A stretch of DNA of 64,000 bases from contig CAVZZZ010000001.1 of NCBI GenBank assembly GCA_963780045.1, positions 3,658,001 through 3,722,000 of the forward strand, read 5' to 3'. This stretch comes from JANXQG01 sp963780045 (GTDB lineage Bacteria; Planctomycetota; Planctomycetia; Pirellulales; Thermoguttaceae). Shown here in pieces: positions 20,201 to 31,409 of the stretch. Positions within the stretch are counted from its first letter, which is position 1. Each line of letters opens with the position of its first letter. The notes under the pieces are model-generated. The model ran no database searches. It saw only the letters and a list, made by a program, of their open reading frames with translations, and had not been told where the DNA came from. The translations under genes were made by a program, and so were the position numbers.

Positions 20201-23200
20201 GTCGTTTCCGTTCATATTCAGATTGCCGGAAATGGTCAAGGAGCCGCTGGCCGTGGGACTGATCACGGCGAGCGTGCCGTTGCTCAGGTTGATGATGCCG
20301 TTGATGTCGGTGGCTGCCGGGCCCGGCCGACCAGCCGTCAGGGCGATGTTGCTAAAGGAATAGCCGCCCGCGGGCGTCCAGGCCGAAACGTCCAGCACGG
20401 CGCCCGGGCTGACCGTGACATTCCCGCTGCCGTTGCCGAGCGTGCCGGTGGCGCCGAGTGCCAGCGTGCCGGCGCCGACGATGGTTCCACCGCCGTAGGT
20501 ATTCGCGGCCGTGAGCAGGACGAGGCCGGAGGTCGTCTTGTTCAGCGGCGAGTTGCGCCGCCGAGGACCGCGCTGGCCGTGCCGCTTTGCATCGTGTAAC
20601 TTGCGGCATTCAAAACGCCGCCGCCCGCGCTATCCACAATGCTTCCTGAAGCCAGCGTGACGGGGCCGGTGTTCGTGGACGAATTGCCATTGACGTCAAG
20701 CAGGCCGCCGTTGACCAGCACGGAGCCGCCCGCGTTGCCCAGCGCGCCGATGCTGGAGGCGCCGATTTGGACCGTCCCGCCGCTAACGGCAGTCTGACCG
20801 GTGAACGAAGCGTTGGAGCCTTGCAGGACCAGGGTGCCCGCGCCGATTGCCGTCCAGGCGCCGCTTCCGGAGAGATTCGCATAGACCGGAACCGTTCGCG
20901 CGACGCCGCCCGCATCGCTGCTGCTCATCGTGGCGCCGGACCCGGAAATGGCGATAGCTATATTATCCGCGGCCGTCGCGCTGCCGAAGCCGTTGTTGGA
21001 TACGCTGGCGTCCAGCGGCTGCAGCGTTCCGCCGCTGAAATTGAAATTGTCGTAGGCCGTGGAGTACACCGAGGCGGTCGTGAAGAGGTTATCGACTTGG
21101 AGTGCGCCGTTCAGGAGATTGACCGCGGCCGTGCCGCCGCTGACGCCGAAAAGGTCCAGGCCGGTGAGACTCGCCACGGCGCTGCTCCCGTTAATGGTCA
21201 TATTTCCGTTCTTGCCTGACCCGTTATAAGCGACGGAGCCGGTCCCTCCGATGACCAGGAGCGATCCGCCGGTCATGGTGTAGTTGGTCGTGCCGCCTTG
21301 GGAGACGAAGAATGTGCTGGCCGGAGTTCCGGGGCGGCTGACGGAAATGACGCCGCCGGTCTGGAGGAAATTGGAGGTGTGGCTGCCGGTCTCGTTGCTG
21401 CCCCCCATGACGAGCGCGAATCCCGATACGGTGATCGAGCCGGGGCTGCCCATCGTGTAATTACCGTTGTACAGATAGAGGTGATTGTTGCTGACGCTGA
21501 TCGGAGCGGCGATATTGAGCGTGCCGCCGGTGTTGCCGGTCCAAAAGTTCGCTCCGTTCGGGCCCAGCGAGGTGAGCGGCGATGCCAAGGTGGCCAGGCC
21601 CGCGGCGTTGTTCGCCAGCGTGGTACCGGCCGTCAAGCCGATCGACCCGCCGGTGATCGTCCCGCTATTGGTTAGCGTTAGCGCGGCGATCGTGTTCGAG
21701 CCGGTCAGCGTCAGCGTGTTGGAACTATTCATGACCAGGTTCCCCGTGCCGATAATCGGCGCGGAAAGCGTCGTGGGGCCGACGTTGCTGACGGTGAGAG
21801 TCCCGCTGTTGGCGAGCCCCGTGGAAGCGGCTATCGAGCCGTCCTGTCCGGCGACGCCGGTCCCCAATTGAAGTCCGCCGCCGCCGATTGTCGTCGCGCC
21901 CGTGTAGCTGTTGTTACCCGCCAGCGTGAACGTGCCCGCGCCGATCTTCGTAAGTGCCAGCACTCCATTGCCCCCTGAACCGTTGGCCAATACGCCGCCG
22001 AATGTGCTTGTGGCATTGTTGTTCCCGACCGTGAGCGTGACCGTGCCGCCCGAAAGGCTGTTCAGGACCACGTTCGACGTGGACGGAGTGGGCTGCGAGA
22101 GGCCGTTGACGGTGGCGTTGTTGCCATTGAGGTCCAACGCGGCCGAGGCCGTGCCGTTTGTAAACACGAGGTTTCCCGCGCTGCGCCCGTGGGTATCGCC
22201 GACGCCGCCCCGAGCTGCAGCACACCGCTGTTAATGGTCGTGGCGCCGGTGTAGCTGTTCGAGCCGCCAAGATTGAGCATCCCAGCGCCTTTTAGCGAGA
22301 GGCCGAAATTGCCCGAAATATTCCCGCCGACCGTAAGCGTGCTGCCGCTTACCGTGGCCGTGGGAGTAACGCCGAGCGTCACCGCGCCCGTGCCGAGGTT
22401 CAGCGGATTGCTGCCGACGAACGTGAAACTCGCGTTCCAGTTCTGCGCGGGATTGGCGGCCAGCGTCATGGCGGCGCCGCTGGTGTTGTCCAGCGATCCG
22501 CCGGAGATCGTCAGCGCGCCGCCGCCTAGCGCCGCGGAATTGCCCAGGTTCAAGAGCGCGGCGCCGAGCGACGTGCCGCCCGTGTATGTCTCGGAGGCAT
22601 TGCTGTTCAGCGTGCCGCCGCTTATCGTCAACGGCCCGCTCCCAAGCGCACCGCTGCTGCCCGCGGTCACCAATCCGCCGTTCAGAAACGTGCCGCCGCC
22701 GTACGTATTGCTGGTATTGATCGTAAGTCCGCCGGGGCCGTTCTTCACCAGGGAGGTCGTGCCGCCGATCGAACCCGTGCCGCTGAACGTGTAGTTCACG
22801 GCGGTGTTGCTCACGAGGATGCTGCCGGGCTGGACCGATCCCAGCGCCCCCGTTGATCGCAACGTTCCCGGCGGTGCCCGCGGAGTCGTTGAAAACGACG
22901 TTGTCGGCCGGAAAGAACTTGTCGGACGAGTTGAGCGCCGTGTTGTGCCAGTTGGAGGTAATGCCGTTGTCCCAGGAGTTGTTGACGGCGCCAGTCCAGA
23001 CGAGATTGGCAGCCGTGCCGGATACGGTAAGTGTTATGGCGGGCCCTGACTGGCCGAAGACGTAGGTCTGCCGGGGGCTGCTGCCGAACAGGCCGGCCAT
23101 GGCCATGTTATGCGGGCCGCCCGTCAGTCCGCCGCTTTCCACCAAGAGCGTATAAACGCCAGCCGACAGCGGCACGGAAGGCATGACGTAGTCGGTGCCG

Positions 23201-26200
23201 CCGAGCGTCAGTGCGCCGGTAGTGGTGATCAGATCGCCCGGGAAGAACGATTCCGTGCCGCCGGTCAACGACAGCGGGCCGCCGACGGTAAGCGTTCCGG
23301 CGGAGCCGCCCGCGACAACCACAAGGCTGTTGTTCACGGTCACTTTGCCGTTGACGTCCACGCCGGGCGAGGACGGACGCCCGCCGGAAAGCGTTCCGCC
23401 GGTCAGCGCAAGACCGCCCGGGAGCTGCGAGACGTCCAGCACGCCGCCGGGAGAAACGGCAATCACGGGACTCGTCGAGAGGGAGTTGCCTCCGGTCACT
23501 GACAGCGTGCCGGCTGTGACCGTCGTGGCGCCAGTATAGGTGAGGCCGCCGGTAAGCGTTTGAACTTGGTGCGGCGCGTTGAGCGTGATGCCCGCCGCGC
23601 CCGTGATATTGCCAGAATAGACTGTCGTGGCCGTCGGGGTGAGCGTGAGCGTGCCGGGCAACGATGCCGTGACGGAACCGCCGGCTCCGGTCAATCCGGC
23701 CGCAGTGCCGCTGTTGCCGTGGAGGTCAAGAGCGCCGCCGCTGATCGTGAGCAGGCCGTTGGCGGCGATCATGGAGTTGGAGGAATTCAACTGCAGCGTT
23801 CCGCCGGTGATGTTTGTTCCGCTGTTGTAAGTATTGGCGCCGGCCAGGACGGCCACTCCCGGCCCCGCCATAGTCAACGATGTGCCCGCGCCGCCCAGCG
23901 CGGCGCTCGCCGTGCCGCCTTCCAGCGTGAAGCTTGTGGCGGTCAACGTGGCCGCGGCCCCGGTGTTGACGATGCTGCCGGAAGCCAGATTCACCGCCCC
24001 TGTCGCGGCGTTGAAGCCGTTCAAGTCGAGTTTCCCGCCGCTGACCTGCACGGTGCCGCTGCTGGCGCTGGGAAGGCCTGTGGCGCTGCCGAGCTGCGCC
24101 GTTCCGCCGTTGATGAGGAATTCGCCGTTGTAGTTGGAACTGTTGGTGCCCGAAAAGATCAGCGTGCCATTGCCGGCAATCGTCAGCACGCCGTTGCCGC
24201 CCAGCGGCGAATAGACGTGGACCGTCCGCCCCACGCCGGTGGCGTCGCTGCTGCTCATCGTTTCACTGCCGGATAGCGTGATGGCCGTGTTTTCGGTCGC
24301 GGTAGCGCTTCCCCAGGCGAGCGGCGCCAACGTGCCGCCGTCAACCGGTTGCAGCGTGCCGCCGCTGAAGTTGAATATGCAATCGGCCAAATCGGCGGCA
24401 CTATTGACTGTCGTGCTGATCGTATCGGCCCGGAACAGACCGTTTTGGAGGTTGAGCGTGCCGACGCCGGTGGGGACGCCGTCGAAGCTGATTTGCGCCA
24501 TGCTCGCCAGTGCGCCTGCACCGTTGACGGTCAGAGTTCCATTCCGATTAGCGGCATCGTCGCCGAAAAACGAGATTGGAGTGTTAATGAGCAGCGATCC
24601 GCCCGTCATCAGGTAATTGGTCGTTCCTGCTTGCGTGAGGAAGAACGTACTGGTGCTGGTGGGTCGATTGACCGAAATGAGACCACCCGATTGCAGGAAG
24701 TTGGTGGTGGTGCTGGCAAGATCGTTCATGACGAAGGCGCCGCCGGCGGCGGTAGTGTTCGCGAACACGAGCGCACCCCCCGCGTTCATGCTGAAATTAC
24801 CGGTCCAAAAGTAAAAGTTGGTGTTGACCGTGCTGTTGATCGTGACGGGCGCGTTAATCGCAAGCGTGCCCGTGGAGTTGCTGAACCATTCGGTGGAGGC
24901 AGCCGGATTGCTCAGAACTATCGGCGAAGCGAGGGTCATCGTACCCGTTCCGCTGAAATTCATGTCCGTCGTGCTCTCCGTGAGCGAGATTGTGCCGCCG
25001 GTGAGCGTGGCGTTATTGTTCAGCACCAGGCTGTTGATCGAGTTCATGCCGTTCAGCGTCACGGTGTTCGCGCCATTGAGCACGAGGCTGACACCCGAGC
25101 CGACCGGACCGTTAATAACCGGCAGTGTCGTCGGTCCTACGTTGTTGATGACCAGGCTGGCGGCGGCATTGCTCGCGAGAATGGCGGAGGAAGCGCCGAT
25201 CGAACCGTCCTGCCCGGCAACGCCGGTCCCCAATTGCAGCGTTCCGCTGCTGAGAGTGGTTGGGCCGGTATAGGTGTTGTTGTTTATCAGAGTCAACATT
25301 CCGGCGCCGCCTTTGGCCAGGGCGAGAACGCCGCCGGTGCCCGTGTTGTTGGCCAGCACGCCGCCATACGTGCTGGTCACGCCGCCATTGCCCACCGTCA
25401 GCGTGGCGGTGCTTCCAGGAAGATTGTTTACCACGAGGTTTGTAGTCGATGCCGTTGGCTGCGACAGGCCGTTGATAACCGCGTTGTTTCCATTGAGGTC
25501 CAGCGCCGCCGAATTGGCGCCATTGCTGAAGACCACGCTGCCAACGGAAGTGCCCGTGGGTATTGCGCCGACCGAACCGACCTGTAGCACGCCTTGATTG
25601 ATCGTCGTATTGCCCGTATACGTATTCGGGCCTGCGAGAACAAGAGTGCCCGTGCCGGTCAGGGTCAGGCCGTTGCTGCCGGAGATGTTTCCGCCGACGG
25701 TCAACGAGCTGGAGTTTACGGTAATCGTCGGAGTGGCGCCGAGCGTCACCGGCCCGGCGCCGAGGTTCAGCGGCTTGCTGCCGGCGAAAGTGAAATTGCC
25801 GTTCCAGTTCTGGGCGAGGCTGCCGCCGAGTGTCATGGCGGCGCCGCTGGTATTGTCGAGCGTGCCGCCCGCGATCGTCAACGCGCCGCTGCCCAGGGCT
25901 GCGGAATTGCCCAAGTTAAGCAGTCCGCCGTAGAGTACGGTGCCGCCGTTGAAGGAGTTGCTGCTATTGATAGTCAGCGCGCCTGGCCCGTTCATCGCCA
26001 ACGAACCGGGGCCGCCGATCGAGCCGGGGCCGTTCACGGTGTAGGCCACGTTGGTGTTGCTGACGGTGATGGACGCGGGAGTGACCGTGCCGCTGATGTT
26101 GATGGTCGCGGCGCTGCCGCCGGGCATGTCGTTGAACGTCACGAAGTCGCCGGTCTGGAACTTGTCCGCGGCGAGCGTGGCGGTATTGTACCAGCTTGGC

Positions 26201-28083
26201 GTATTGTTGGTGTCCCACGTGCTATTGGCGGAGTTCCAAAGGAGATTTCCAGCCGATCCCGAGACGGTAAGGGTTACGGAGTTTCCGCCGGGTGTCCCCC
26301 AGGCGTAGCTTTGCCTCGCGCTCGCCAACCCGCCGAGATACATATCGGATTGAACGGTTCCGAGCGAGGGAACGCTGCCGCCGGAAATGATCGTGTAGGT
26401 GCCGGCGGGGAGCGCTGTAGTGAGTGCAACTTCGTTCGAGCCGCTGAGCGTAAAGGCGCTGCCCAATTGGGCCATGCTGCTCGCGCCATAGTTTAGCGTG
26501 CCGCCGTTCAGCGCCAAGCCGCCACTGAAAGTCGCCGTACCGGCAAGGCTGAGCGCGGCGTTTTGCACGTTCACGCTGCCGTTGATGTCCGTGCCCAGGC
26601 TGGACGTGCGGCCGACGGTGAGCACGCCGCTGTTGAGATTGTAGCCGCCGCTGTAAGCCGAGACGTCGAGCAAAGCGCCCGGACTGACGGTGATGTTTCC
26701 GCTGCCGAGGGTCCCGGTCTGACCCAGAATCACGCTGCCGGAGGCGATGGTCGTTGCGCCGGTGTACGTGTTGGAAGAGGTCAACGTCAGGCCGCCCGCG
26801 CTGGCCATGATCACGTTGCCGCTGCCGCTGATGACCCCTCCGTAAACTTGTGCGGCGGCATTATTGAAGACAAGATTTCCGCTGTTGGCAATGTTGCACT
26901 GCACGGACCCGGAAAGCAGAAATGCGCCGCGCCGACGGTGTTCAACGTACCGTTGCCGGCCAGATTGGAATAGACGTTGACAATCCGGCCGACGCCGGCC
27001 GCGTCGTTGCTGCTCATCGTGGCCCCGTTCCCGGAAACCGTAATCGCCACGTTATTCACGGCGGCTGGATTTCCAAAATTAACGGCGCCGCCGTTCAGGT
27101 AGCCGCCATCGATGGGCTGCATCGTGCCTCCGCTGAAATTAAATGCAAGGTTGCCCGAATAACTTTGCACCAGATTGTCGGTTTGTAACACTCCGTTTTG
27201 CAAGTTGACCCCGCCGCTCGTCAAGCTGCCGGTGCCGCCTATATTCAGGTTCAATACCGGGGCGCTCACCAGGGCGTTTGCGCCGTTGATCGTCATCGTT
27301 GCCGGTCGACCGGGTGAATCCGCGATTGCCAGGTCGCAGCCGATGCCGGAAAGCATCATGGTCCCGCCAGTAAGTGTATAACTTGTCGTGCCGGCTTGCG
27401 TTAGATACAACCCCACCGTGTTGGGGCGATTTATCGAAATCAGGCCGCCGGTTTGCACTACGTTCGACGTCGTGCTGGCTGAATCGTTCATTACCAAAGC
27501 GAAGCCGTTGATGTTGATCGAGCCCGGACTATTGAGCGTATAGTTGCCGTCGTAGAGAAAGAAATTACTGACGCTATTCGTGATCGGGGCGTTGATGTTG
27601 AGCGTACCGCTTCCGCCGCCCCAAAGGATCGAGTTGGCAGGGCCCACGAAATTCAGCGCCGTGCCAAGCGTTGTCGCGCCCGTCGCACTGTTCACCAGAT
27701 CGTTGGTGCCGGCGATAAGATTGATCGTGCCGCCCGAGAGCGTGGTATTCTGGAGGAACGTGAGGCCGCCGGCAGTGCTTGAACTCGAATTAACCGTGAC
27801 CGACGCGCCTGCCGTATTGAACAGTGCCGTATTGCCCGTTCCGGTCAAGGTTTCGGTCCATGTCACGCCCGCCGGGTTCCAGTTCGTGGAGACGTGCCCA
27901 CACGCCGCTGGCGCCGCCGTTCCAGGTATACGTCGCCGCCAGGGCTGATTGCCCCAAGAGGCCAACGGCCAGAGTAAACGCCAGGAAGCGGCCGGCGCTG
28001 CGCAGCTTGGGACCTACTCGGCCTACTGTCTTGAGCACGGCAACCGCCGCGCGCGGCAAAGCAACTAGAATACCCCCCAGCAT
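17260..28083 (-). pseudogene. Giant PEP-CTERM protein with autotransporter-associated beta-strand repeats, about nine frameshifts
   Basis: One gene of about 3,610 codons, now split into nine or ten overlapping frames. Start ATG 28081-28083 follows AGGGGAGG with six bases spacing; the N-terminus has a long signal (FLAFTLAVGLLGQSALAA) then TYTWNGGASGVW. The body is passenger-associated beta-strand repeats such as NSYTGATTINSGVLQLG and NTYTGGTIVTGDAQL, predicted to fold as a beta-helix. The C-terminus is a PEP-CTERM sorting signal: VPEPGTAALLCSAAAAILAL then GRRRSIRRRR. Breaks lie near 27898, 26920, 22848, 22181, 20551, 19417, 19340, 18793 and 18464; the net change keeps total length a multiple of three. 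Family knowledge: such proteins are exported and anchored or released by exosortase; no exosortase gene is in this window. Role in adhesion is inference. Confidence 0.82.
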
Positions 28084-28146
28084 CACAAACCTCCCCTGGA
28101 ATAGTCTTTCGCGAACTCGTACCCCATTCAAAGTACTCGCTGTTCA

Positions 28147-28174
28147 GTATTATCGAATAGCGCAAAATCGTCAA
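28147..28174 (-). promoter_or_regulatory. Strong sigma-70-type promoter for the giant PEP-CTERM gene
   Basis: On the minus strand TTGACG, a 16-base spacer and TAATAC precede the start codon by about 63 bases. Confidence 0.55.
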
Positions 28175-28222
28175 TGACATCCCGTGCCAAACTCCCGAAC
28201 AAAACGTGCCAGGAGGAAAAAG

Positions 28223-28300
28223 ATGGCAATATACTATAGGTGCATGGCATACTATGTAAACATGGTAGTCATTTCGTGCCACGGCCCTCGAGAGCTTTGA
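28223..28300 (+). CDS. Possible 25-codon leader ORF of the XylR-type regulator
   Basis: ATG at 28223 has AGGAGG six bases upstream, a better site than any in front of the regulator itself. The predicted peptide MAIYYRCMAYYVNMVVISCH and five more residues resembles nothing known. Its TGA (28298-28300) overlaps a TTG (28297-28299) in the regulator's frame, the geometry of translational coupling. It may instead mean that the regulator's start region contains an indel. Confidence 0.3.
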   Translation: MAIYYRCMAYYVNMVVISCHGPREL

Positions 28301-29496
28301 GCGTGCGCAAGCGGCTTCGCATCGTGTTGTTGATTGAGACCTCGCGCGGCTACGGCCGCATGATGTTGGACGGCGTGGCCGACTACGCGCGGGCCTACGG
28401 CCCGTGGACGTTTTACCAGGGCGAGCGGTCGCTGGACGACGACATACCGCCTCGGCTCAGCCAGTGGAAGCCGGACGGGGTGATCGCCCGGCTTCTTGAC
28501 GCCAGGCAAGTCGCGCAGATTCGCCGCTTGGGCGTGCCGATCGTGGACGTGCTGGGCGAAAAGGCGCACAAGGGCATTCCTCGCGTTCTGCCCGACCAGC
28601 ACACCGTTGTGCGCACGGCGCTGGACCATCTTCTTCAGCGCGGGTATCGGCAACTGGCCTACGCGGGGTTTGAAGGCGTGTGGTTCTCCAACGAACGCCG
28701 CGATTGGTTCGTCAAGTACGCCGCCCAGGCCGGTTGCCGCTGCGAGGTCTTCGGGGCACCCGCGCAGCGGGTCGGCCGCGGACTGCGCCACGCCATCGGA
28801 TTGGCACGGGTGGAAGAAGAGACCTTTCGCCACGACCAGCGCCTTGCCGCCTGGCTGCGGGCACTGCCCAAGCCCGCCGGCATGATGGCCTGCAACGACA
28901 CCCGCGCCTACCAGGTGCTGAGCGTCTGCGGCGAGTGCGGCATCGACGTGCCGGGCGAAATTGCCGTTGTCGGCGTAAACGACGATCCGGTGATCTGCAA
29001 GTTGTCCGATCCGCCGCTGTCGAGTGTCGATCCCAACGCCCATCGCGTCGGCTACGAGGCGGCCGCGCTGGTCGCGCGAATGATTGCCGGCGGACGCCCG
29101 ACCAACGCGGTCGTGCGCATTGAAGCCGCGTCGGTTGTCGCGCGCGAATCGACGGCCGCACTGGCCCTGGCTAACGCGGACGTGGCGATCGCGATGGAAT
29201 ACATCCGCGAGCACGCTTGCGAGGGCCTCAGAAGCGACGAACTGGCCGCCAAACTGGCCGTCTCCCGCCGCACACTCTACCGCATGTTCGACCGGCACCT
29301 TGGGCACTCTCCCAAAGAGGAGATTACTCGCGTGAAACTTGATCGCGTCAAGGATTTACTGACTACGACCCGGCTGCCCGCGGACGAGATTGCCCGGCTG
29401 GCCGGCTTCGAGTTTACGGAAACGATGCACCGGCTGTTCCGGCAGCGCTTTGATCAGCCCCCTGGGGCCTACCGCGCCAAACGGCGGATTCCATAG
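28240..29496 (+). CDS. XylR-type transcriptional regulator (LacI-like sensor plus AraC DNA-binding domain)
   Basis: Up to 418 residues. A periplasmic-binding-protein-like sensor domain begins RLRIVLLIETSRGYGRMM and includes MACNDTRAYQVLSVCGECGI and VGVNDDPVICKLSDPPLSSV; the last ~105 residues are an AraC-type double helix-turn-helix (LRSDELAAKLAVSRRTLYRM and PADEIARLAGFEFTETMHRL). Family knowledge: such proteins sense a sugar and activate nearby catabolic genes. The rhamnosidase and oxidoreductase genes follow in the same direction, the obvious targets. The start is uncertain: GTG 28240 opens the frame, but the conserved domain begins near 28,310 and TTG 28297 or GTG 28303 are plausible; a short leader ORF with a good ribosome binding site overlaps here. 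Confidence 0.83.
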   Translation: MHGILCKHGSHFVPRPSRALSVRKRLRIVLLIETSRGYGRMMLDGVADYARAYGPWTFYQGERSLDDDIPPRLSQWKPDGVIARLLDARQVAQIRRLGVPIVDVLGEKAHKGIPRVLPDQHTVVRTALDHLLQRGYRQLAYAGFEGVWFSNERRDWFVKYAAQAGCRCEVFGAPAQRVGRGLRHAIGLARVEEETFRHDQRLAAWLRALPKPAGMMACNDTRAYQVLSVCGECGIDVPGEIAVVGVNDDPVICKLSDPPLSSVDPNAHRVGYEAAALVARMIAGGRPTNAVVRIEAASVVARESTAALALANADVAIAMEYIREHACEGLRSDELAAKLAVSRRTLYRMFDRHLGHSPKEEITRVKLDRVKDLLTTTRLPADEIARLAGFEFTETMHRLFRQRFDQPPGAYRAKRRIP

Positions 29497-29534
29497 CTCC
29501 CCCAGCGGAATTCACGGCCGATCGTTCAGATGGT

Positions 29535-31409
29535 ATGCTAACGACAACCATGTTGTCCAATTTGCAAAAGCGACTCCTGCTTGCCGTTGTCGCCGCGGCA
29601 GCGCTCATGCTGCCGGCGTACGGAGCAGGGGGCAGGGAGCAGGGAGCGGGGAGCAAGCCCCTGGCTCCCCGCTCCCTGCTCCTCGCTCCCCGCCTCTTGC
29701 CCGTTCAACAGACGCCGGTTCGCCCGGTGGAATTTACCGTCGTCGAGCCGAGCCACGTTTTCATCGACTTCGGGCGGGCGGCATTTGCCGGCTTGGAGTT
29801 TCGCTTTGAGCATCCCGACGATGGCCGCAAGCTGACCGTCCGGCTGGGGGAAAAACTCTCCACGCCGCACAGTATCGACCGCAAACCGCCCGGCTCGATC
29901 CGCTACCATGTCGCCGAACTGGCGCTGAAAGCCGGACAAAAAACGTACGTCGTTCCCCTGGGGCCAAAGGATGGCCGGCTCATGTCCTCGTCGATCGGGC
30001 CGGTATTGCCCTTCCGTTACGTGGAAATAGAAAATGCACCCGACTCGCTTGGCAAGAACGACGTCCGCCAACTGGCCGCGCATTATCCGTTTGACGATCG
30101 AGTGGCCGACTTCCGCTGCTCGGACGAGCAGCTCAACGCGATCTGGGACCTCTGCAAATACTCGATGAAAGCCACGAGCTTCGGCGGAGTCTTTGTCGAC
30201 GGCGACCGCGAGCGCAAGCCGTACGAGGCCGATGCCTACATCAACCAGCTTGGCTGGTACTACACGGCGGGCGAATATGCCCTGCCGCGTCATACCCATC
30301 AGTATCTCATCGAACATCCGACGTGGCCCACGGAGTGGATCATGTTCTCGGTTCTCATCGCCTGGAACGATTACCTCTATAGCGGCGACGCGTCGAGCCT
30401 GCGGAAGTTCTACACCGATCTGGAGGCCAAGACGCTGATTGCCCTGGAGCGAGAGGACGGATTGATTGTCGTTCCGAAGGGGAACTTGCCCGACAAGATT
30501 GCGCGGACGATTCACATCAAGAAAATCAGCGACGTCGTCGATTGGCCCGCCGGCGAGCGCGACGGTTACGACATGCGGCCGGTGAATACGGTGGTTAACG
30601 CCTTTCACGCAGATGCGCTTTATCGGATGGCGCGCATCGCCACTGCGCTCGGCAAGAAGGAAGATGCAGCGCATTTTAGCGCCGCCGCGCTGAAGGCAGA
30701 GAAGGCGATCAATGAGAAACTCGTCGATCCGGCAACCGGCCTATACGTCGATGGCGAAGGCAGCAAGCATAGTTCGTTGCACGCAAACATGTTTCCCTTG
30801 GCGTTCGGACTTGTCCCGCCCGCCCGCCGCAAGCGCGTGATAGCGCTCGTCCGCAGCCGCGGCATGGCGTGCAGCGTCTACGGAGCGCAGTTCCTCATGG
30901 ATGCCCTCTTCGACGCCGGCGCCGAAGATCACGCGATCGCCCTGATGACGGCGCCGGGTGACCGAAGCTGGCGGCACATGGTCGAGGACGTCGGCACGAC
31001 GATTACCCTGGAGGCATGGGACCAAAAATACAAGCCGAACCAGGACTGGAACCACGCCTGGGGCGCGGCGCCAGCCAACATTCTTCCGCGCAGGCTGATG
31101 GGTGTTGTGCCGATCATGCCGGGCTGGACCCACTTTGGGATTAAGCCGCGGCTTGGTAAACTGAAATGGGCCGAGGGCCGCATTCCGACGCCGCACGGCC
31201 CTATTACCGTCCACGCCGAGGCCGGAGACGAATACCGTTTGGACGTCACGATCCCCGTCGGCACGACCGCGTCGGTGAGTATTCCTGCAAGCTCGCGCGA
31301 GGCCGTTACGGTCCCCGCGCCGGCCAGGCTCCTGTTGTTTGAGGACGGTCGCGCGGGAATAAACTTGCCGGCGGGAAACTACAAGATTCGCTCAAAATTG
31401 AACAAGTAG
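29535..31409 (+). CDS. Secreted alpha-L-rhamnosidase-like glycosidase (GH78-type, alpha/alpha six-hairpin)
   Basis: A 624-residue exported enzyme. Signal: LLLAVVAAAALMLPAYGA. Residues ~55-180 form a beta-sandwich (FIDFGRAAFAGLEFRF). The catalytic six-hairpin barrel spans ~190-530: RCSDEQLNAIWDLCKYSMKA, then VDGDRERKPYEADAYINQ containing the acidic residues expected of GH78, and TITLEAWDQKYKPNQDWNHA. A C-terminal sandwich follows (GWTHFGIKPRLG). Family knowledge: GH78 enzymes release L-rhamnose from polysaccharides or glycosides by inversion. An in-frame palindrome at 29636-29682 encodes the segment right after the signal peptide (EQGAGSKPLAPRSLL), which has no match in the fold. The XylR-type regulator lies 38 bases upstream. 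Exact sugar specificity is not determined. Confidence 0.82.
   Translation: MLTTTMLSNLQKRLLLAVVAAAALMLPAYGAGGREQGAGSKPLAPRSLLLAPRLLPVQQTPVRPVEFTVVEPSHVFIDFGRAAFAGLEFRFEHPDDGRKLTVRLGEKLSTPHSIDRKPPGSIRYHVAELALKAGQKTYVVPLGPKDGRLMSSSIGPVLPFRYVEIENAPDSLGKNDVRQLAAHYPFDDRVADFRCSDEQLNAIWDLCKYSMKATSFGGVFVDGDRERKPYEADAYINQLGWYYTAGEYALPRHTHQYLIEHPTWPTEWIMFSVLIAWNDYLYSGDASSLRKFYTDLEAKTLIALEREDGLIVVPKGNLPDKIARTIHIKKISDVVDWPAGERDGYDMRPVNTVVNAFHADALYRMARIATALGKKEDAAHFSAAALKAEKAINEKLVDPATGLYVDGEGSKHSSLHANMFPLAFGLVPPARRKRVIALVRSRGMACSVYGAQFLMDALFDAGAEDHAIALMTAPGDRSWRHMVEDVGTTITLEAWDQKYKPNQDWNHAWGAAPANILPRRLMGVVPIMPGWTHFGIKPRLGKLKWAEGRIPTPHGPITVHAEAGDEYRLDVTIPVGTTASVSIPASSREAVTVPAPARLLLFEDGRAGINLPAGNYKIRSKLNK
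29636..29682. repeat. Perfect palindrome in the rhamnosidase coding sequence
   Basis: Arms 29636-29654 and 29664-29682 (GGAGCAGGGAGCGGGGAGC and its complement, 19 bases) with a nine-base loop. Flanks repeat the same GGGAGCAGG word. It is translated in frame just after the signal peptide. Confidence 0.85.

Noticed and set aside
17269..28100. Long plus-strand ORFs across the 17-28 kb region (for example 17269-18480 and 24349-25587)
   Set aside because: They are antisense shadows of the high-GC repeat gene; translations are Arg/Gly/Ala-rich with no domains, and the minus strand gives a continuous passenger-repeat protein with signal and sorting sequences.
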